A stretch of 64,000 nt of DNA from Cupriavidus basilensis (lineage in GTDB: Bacteria; Pseudomonadota; Gammaproteobacteria; Burkholderiales; Burkholderiaceae): assembly GCF_000832305.1 (NCBI RefSeq), contig NZ_CP010537.1, forward strand, positions 1,860,001 to 1,924,000, written 5' to 3'. A model generated the notes under the pieces. The model searched no databases. It worked only from the letters and a program-made list of their open reading frames with translations, and had not been told where the DNA came from. Both the position numbers and the translations under genes were made by a program. This document shows positions 60,528 to 64,000 of the stretch, piece by piece. Each line of letters begins with the position of its first letter. Position 1 is the stretch's first letter.

Positions 60528-61379
60528 CTAGCGGCGGGCCAAGGCGTCGGCGGGCAAGCCGGCAGGCGGCAATGCGGCGGCCAGCGGCTCGCCGGCAGCG
60601 CGCGGGCTGGCCATGCCTTGGTGCAAATATTCTGTGGGGGCGTGGCCTAGCACGCGGCGGAACATGGTCGAGAAGGCCGCCGGGCTGTCGTAGCCGAAAT
60701 CCAGGGCAATGCGCGTGACGGCGTCGCCGGCGGCCAGCCGCGACAAGGCCAGGACCACGCAGGCGCGCTGGCGCCATGCCGAGAACGCCATGCCGGTCTG
60801 CTCGCGGAAAAACCGGCTGAAGGTCCGGCTGCTCATATGCAGCGACAGGGCCCAGCGTTGCGGCGAATCATGCGTGTCGGGGTGCCGGACAAAGGCGTGG
60901 CAAAGCGGCGCGAGCCGCGCATCGCGCGGCAGCGGAATATGCAAGGGCAGCGCCGTCATGCCCGCGATCTCATACAGCAGCAGGGCGACCAGCGCGCCGT
61001 CCCGGCCATCGGGATCGTAGTGCGCCGGCATCTCCACCGCGCCAATCAGCAACTGCCGCATCAGGGCGGATATCCCCACCACCTGGCACGTATCGCCCGG
61101 CCCCGGCACGGCGCCGGGCTCGATATACAGGCTGCGCGTGCTGACGCCCAGCATCGTGACCTCATGCACCATCCCCGGCGGAATCCAGACCGCGCGCTGC
61201 GGCGGAACGATCCAGTTGCCATCGCGCGTCGACACATGCATCACACCCGTGGCGCCATAGAGCAGCTGCGCGCGGCGATGGGCATGGCACGGCAGCCGGT
61301 AGCCCTTGGGATAGTCGGTGCCGATCGCGACCACGGGCCTGGGCACGTGGTCGTAGTCGTCGATGCGGGCGTTGCGCAT
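60528..61379 (-). CDS. AraC family transcriptional regulator
   Basis: A 283-residue regulator with an N-terminal cupin (LPCHAHRRAQLLYGATGVMH; VPPQRAVWIPPGMVHEV) and a C-terminal AraC HTH pair (LSLHMSSRTFSRFFREQTG; VTRIALDFGYDSPAAFSTMF). The start MRNARIDDYDHVPRP is at 61379. Divergent from the TauE-type exporter gene and likely its regulator. An 18-bp quasi-palindrome lies in the 72-bp space between them. Confidence 0.9.
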   Translation of the reverse strand: MRNARIDDYDHVPRPVVAIGTDYPKGYRLPCHAHRRAQLLYGATGVMHVSTRDGNWIVPPQRAVWIPPGMVHEVTMLGVSTRSLYIEPGAVPGPGDTCQVVGISALMRQLLIGAVEMPAHYDPDGRDGALVALLLYEIAGMTALPLHIPLPRDARLAPLCHAFVRHPDTHDSPQRWALSLHMSSRTFSRFFREQTGMAFSAWRQRACVVLALSRLAAGDAVTRIALDFGYDSPAAFSTMFRRVLGHAPTEYLHQGMASPRAAGEPLAAALPPAGLPADALARR

Positions 61380-61431
61380 GGAAGGAAAGGGCGGCGGACA
61401 AGCGCAATGGCCGAAACACAAACATTATTGA

Positions 61432-61449
61432 CCAATCTTCGAAAGTTGG
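61432..61449. promoter_or_regulatory. Quasi-palindrome between araC and tauE-type genes
   Basis: CCAATCTTCGAAAGTTGG has the symmetric frame CCAA-N2-TTCGAA-N2-TTGG. It lies directly before the preferred start of the exporter gene and 53 bp from the AraC start; a candidate operator. Confidence 0.45.
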
Positions 61450-61451
61450 CC

Positions 61452-62312
61452 ATGTCAACCGTACGTATCGTGGGCGGACCTGGAACCCACTCCTCCTTTG
61501 CGATGCTCTATCTCCTTTTTGTCCTGTTCGGCTGCCTGACTGGCCTGACTACCGTCTTGTTCGGCTTCGGCGGCGGGTTTGTGGTGGTGCCTTTGCTTTA
61601 CCGCGCATTGAGCGCCGCCGACGCGCATGGGCCAGGCCAGTCCGCCATGCATATCGCCGTGGCGACCTCAACGGCGGTGATGATCCTGAGCGCCTCGCTC
61701 GCCACGCGCAAGCATCGCCTGGCGGGCAACATCCTGTGGCCCTATGTGTGGCCGCTGGCGGGATTCATCGGGTTGGGTGCCATCATGGGCGCCGGCGCCG
61801 CCGCGCTGGCGAGCAGCGACGTGATTCGCCTGGCCTTTGTGGCCTACCTTGGCGTCACGCTGCTCGATTGCCTGGCACGGCGCGGATTTCTCGCGCGCGC
61901 CGGGCAGTACTCACCGCAGCGCCTCGGGCAGGCACGGACGGTGGCGGGCGGCCTGGCGATCGGCGCGGTCGCCACGTTCCTCGGCGTGGGGGGCAGCGTC
62001 ATGACCGTGCCCCTGCTGCGCCGCCGCGGGCTGAGCATGGTGCAAGCTACGGCGATGGCGAACCCCTTGAGCCTGCCGGTTGCCGTGCCGGGCACCCTGG
62101 CTTACGTGGCCATGGCGTGGTACCAGCCGGTGGCGCTGGGCCGCGGTTACCTGGGGTACATCGACCTCGCCGCGTTCGGCCTGCTATCGATCGGTGCCCT
62201 GGCTGGCATCCGCCTTGCCGCCCCGCTGGCCGGGCGCATCCCCGACCGCATGCATGCGCGCGTCTATCTCGGCCTGCTGGCCCTGGTGATGGTCAGCATG
62301 ATGTTCAAGTAA
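61452..62312 (+). CDS. TauE/SafE family sulfite/anion exporter
   Basis: A 286-residue membrane protein with about eight hydrophobic segments and the duplicated TauE signature: TGLTTVLFGFGGGFVVVPLL in the first half and GAVATFLGVGGSVMTVPLLR in the second. These proteins export sulfite, sulfonates or organic anions by proton-motive force. The start is uncertain: ATG 61452, 61407 or 61503 are in frame; 61452 was preferred because the putative operator lies just before it. Confidence 0.87.
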   Translation: MSTVRIVGGPGTHSSFAMLYLLFVLFGCLTGLTTVLFGFGGGFVVVPLLYRALSAADAHGPGQSAMHIAVATSTAVMILSASLATRKHRLAGNILWPYVWPLAGFIGLGAIMGAGAAALASSDVIRLAFVAYLGVTLLDCLARRGFLARAGQYSPQRLGQARTVAGGLAIGAVATFLGVGGSVMTVPLLRRRGLSMVQATAMANPLSLPVAVPGTLAYVAMAWYQPVALGRGYLGYIDLAAFGLLSIGALAGIRLAAPLAGRIPDRMHARVYLGLLALVMVSMMFK

Positions 62313-62401
62313 GCGCGAGCCTGGCGTGCAGGGGCGGGATTGGTATCCCGCCCAAGAGCCTTCTAAGATCAAGGCACACCCACCCGTGCGGGGACATCAC
62401 C

Positions 62402-62581
62402 ATGACCAATCTGAGCAAGCCTGTAACGCCAACGCCCCCCAAGCCGTCCAAAGCCAAGCCATCGCCGGGTAGCAAGGAGGATCACGTGGAGGACGAACTC
62501 GACGAAGCCCTGCGGGAAACCTTTCCGGCGAGCGACCCGATTTCGGTGGACCATGGGCGCGTCACCCGCCCGGAAAAATAG
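62402..62581 (+). CDS. Small conserved protein with an ETFPASDP motif
   Basis: A 59-residue protein: an N-terminal Pro/Lys-rich part (about 6-25) and a C-terminal motif DELDEALRETFPASDPISV, which recurs as a short conserved domain in many proteobacterial small proteins of unknown function. A GGGGA ribosome binding site precedes the ATG. Unlike the neighbouring genes, it is acidic only in its centre. The gene is probably expressed on its own or after the exporter gene (89-bp gap). Confidence 0.75.
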   Translation: MTNLSKPVTPTPPKPSKAKPSPGSKEDHVEDELDEALRETFPASDPISVDHGRVTRPEK

Positions 62582-62615
62582 ACGAAACACCGCGCCGCAG
62601 CATCCAGCCGCTCCG

Positions 62616-63035
62616 CTAGACCAGTTGCCGCAACTGCGCGACGACTTTCATCAGTTGCCCGTGCGCCACGATCACGCCTGATTCGTCCTGCAGCGCTTGC
62701 TGGTATCGGTCACGAAACGCCGGGTCGCTGTCTGGCCCAAACAGTTTCTCGGTGGCCGTGGCCACCGCCTTGCAGGTTTCATCGTGATGCTCGGGCGCGT
62801 CCAGTTCTTCGTCGATCTCGATGATCAGCCGCGAGAGCGGGTCCAGCCAGCGGAAATAGGTCTCCTCGGTCACAACCTGCACGAACAGCCCGGCCGGGAT
62901 CGGGCCGTGCAGGCGTTCGTACTCCACGCGATTGAGCGCGATCACTTCCTTGTGCACCTTCAGGAGCGCGGCCCGCAGGGCGCGCAGGCCGCTGCGGCGG
63001 TCCTCCTGCTTGGCCAGGAATTGCTCGTGTGGCAT
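62616..63035 (-). CDS. Hypothetical protein
   Basis: A 139-residue soluble, mostly helical and acidic protein, not recognised. Segments include LRALRAALLKVHKEVIALNR, GLFVQVVTEETYFRWLDPLS and RLIIEIDEELDAPEHHDETC; there is one cysteine and no membrane segment. The start is ATG 63035, 7 bp after AGGAGA; another ATG two codons upstream directly touches that site. It is transcribed as a single gene, convergent with the small ETFPASDP gene (34 bp between stops). Codon use matches the neighbours, so it is a real gene. Confidence 0.75.
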   Translation of the reverse strand: MPHEQFLAKQEDRRSGLRALRAALLKVHKEVIALNRVEYERLHGPIPAGLFVQVVTEETYFRWLDPLSRLIIEIDEELDAPEHHDETCKAVATATEKLFGPDSDPAFRDRYQQALQDESGVIVAHGQLMKVVAQLRQLV

Positions 63036-63136
63036 AGCCATTCTCCTTTTCTTGTTGGCTCGGTGGGGCTGCTTGTCAGTATAGGCAGGAGGGCGCGCCC
63101 GGCGGCGGGCGCGTGGCCTGGCAACAACCCCTAGGG

Positions 63137-64000
63137 TTAGCGCTGGCTTGCCTTGCGGGATGCCTTGTTGGCATACATGGCCGCGTCGGCCTCGGCCAGC
63201 AGCGCGGCGGTGCCATCGTGGCGCGCCGCGTCGAACTCGACGGAGCCGACGCTGAACGCGATCTCATAGCCTCGCGCGGCCTGCTCGTTGATCGCATCCA
63301 TGGCCATCTTCAAGCGCGCCAGCGTGGCCTGGCACAGCGCGGCGTCGGTGCTGGTCAGCAGCGCCACGAACTCATCGCCGCCCAGGCGGCCGATCACATC
63401 GCAGTCACGCAGCGACTGGCGCAACTGCGAGGCAAAGACCGACAGGGCGCGGTCGCCCTCGGCATGGCCGAAGCGGTCGTTGATGCCTTTGAAACCATCC
63501 AGGTCGAAGAACAGCAGCGTGGCGGGCTTGTCCAGCCGCTTGCACACATTGAGCGCGTGTTGCGCCAGCGCCGAGAAGCCGCGGCGATTGGACAACAGCG
63601 TCAGCTCGTCCATGGTGGCCAGTTGCAGCGCGGCCAACTCCTGCTCGGCCATGTGAGCCAGGTCGCGCAACAAGGCGCGGTCCTCCTCGCCAAACTCGCG
63701 GGGCTGCACATCGATCAGGCACAGCGTACCCAGCTTGCTGCCGTTGGCCACCGATAAAGGACAGCCCGCATAAAAGCGGATGCCGGGCTCGTCGACCACC
63801 AGCGGGTTGTCGTGAAAGCGTTCGTCGAGCAGCGCGTCGGGCACCATCAGGATGCCGTCGTCGAGGATCGCGTGCCCGCAGAACGAGATCTCGCGAGAAG
63901 ACTCGGTGGAAGACAAGCCAATGCAGGACTTGAACCACTGGCGGTTAGCGTCCACCAGGCTGACCAGCGCGATGGGCACGCCAAACAAGCGCCGCGCCAG
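63137..64000 (-). CDS. GAF-GGDEF diguanylate cyclase, N-terminus outside the window
   Basis: At least 288 residues are visible and the frame is open to the right edge. A GAF domain covers the first part (FGVPIALVSLVDANRQWFKS; EISFCGHAIL; FYAGCPLSVANGSKLG), of the type common in redox/light-related cyclases. The GGDEF domain follows, with FFDLDGFKGINDRFGHAEGD and the active-site RLGGDEFVALL. There is no I-site RxxD in the expected place (SLRDCDVIG: R-D-C-D fits RxxD only loosely). It should make c-di-GMP, the counterpart of the EAL enzyme at 40.6 kb. Confidence 0.9.
   Translation of the reverse strand: MARRLFGVPIALVSLVDANRQWFKSCIGLSSTESSREISFCGHAILDDGILMVPDALLDERFHDNPLVVDEPGIRFYAGCPLSVANGSKLGTLCLIDVQPREFGEEDRALLRDLAHMAEQELAALQLATMDELTLLSNRRGFSALAQHALNVCKRLDKPATLLFFDLDGFKGINDRFGHAEGDRALSVFASQLRQSLRDCDVIGRLGGDEFVALLTSTDAALCQATLARLKMAMDAINEQAARGYEIAFSVGSVEFDAARHDGTAALLAEADAAMYANKASRKASQR

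Overview
The window looks like chromosomal DNA of a high-GC betaproteobacterium of the Burkholderiales, most likely Cupriavidus or a close relative. The basis is codon use, the many LysR regulators, two Bug-type (tripartite tricarboxylate transporter) binding proteins, CaiB-type CoA transferases, an HU protein with a Lys/Ala-rich N-terminus, and many AMP-dependent acyl-CoA ligases. The genus is an inference. No rRNA, tRNA, CRISPR array, complete insertion sequence or phage module was seen.

Layout. 0-15 kb: mixed metabolic genes: a partial acyl-CoA ligase, SDR, TraB/GumN protein, arylamine N-acetyltransferase, Crp/Fnr regulator, DUF962 membrane protein, a LysR gene divergent from an HglS-like (DUF1338) dioxygenase, a histidine kinase remnant, cyclase, acyl-CoA ligase, HU protein, HSL-type esterase, an FMN glutamate-synthase-like protein and a PobR/HpaA-like AraC regulator. 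15-20 kb: a CoA transferase - oxidoreductase - Bug protein operon with a divergent LysR gene. 19.7-24.2 kb: a hexarate island, kdgD divergent from a GudP-like transporter and garD; the two promoters carry almost the same operator sequence. 24.4-26.2 kb: a hipBA-type toxin-antitoxin pair. 26-38.6 kb: FAD oxidase, OsmC, then LysR-garL-isomerase-Ldh-Bug, a TPP enzyme, a nucleoside deaminase whose C-terminus runs into a gene remnant, an IclR regulator and a CoA ligase. 38.7-46.1 kb: signalling and envelope genes: MCP, EAL phosphodiesterase, an atypical response regulator, paired DnaA boxes beside a kup remnant, aldo/keto reductase, cardiolipin synthase and an ion channel. 46.2-53.4 kb: an eight-gene, tightly coupled lipid-modification operon (FAD oxidoreductase, DUF1365, Cfa-type methyltransferase, chalcone-isomerase-like protein, MFS, DUF3833 lipoprotein, SDR, SnoaL-like) with a divergent TetR gene. 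54-57.5 kb: cobalt-type nitrile hydratase (alpha, beta, accessory protein) and ribA. 57.6-60.3 kb: a six-TM histidine kinase convergent with a CqsA/LqsA-type autoinducer synthase, which together look like an alpha-hydroxyketone quorum-sensing system. 60.5-64 kb: an AraC regulator divergent from a TauE exporter, two small conserved proteins and a GAF-GGDEF protein cut by the window edge.

How the genes work together. Galactarate/glucarate would enter through the transporter and be dehydrated by GarD. The product can go to 2-oxoglutarate semialdehyde through KdgD or be cleaved by the separately located GarL, so two branches may coexist. The lipid operon resembles, from memory, gene sets for modified (methylated or furan) fatty acids in alphaproteobacteria. 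The sensor kinase/autoinducer synthase pair is the clearest candidate signalling system. Short tandem repeats (8, 9, 10, 12 and about 13 bp) recur in leaders and at gene ends across the window, and several genes are decayed (histidine kinase, kup, an Ldh-family gene).
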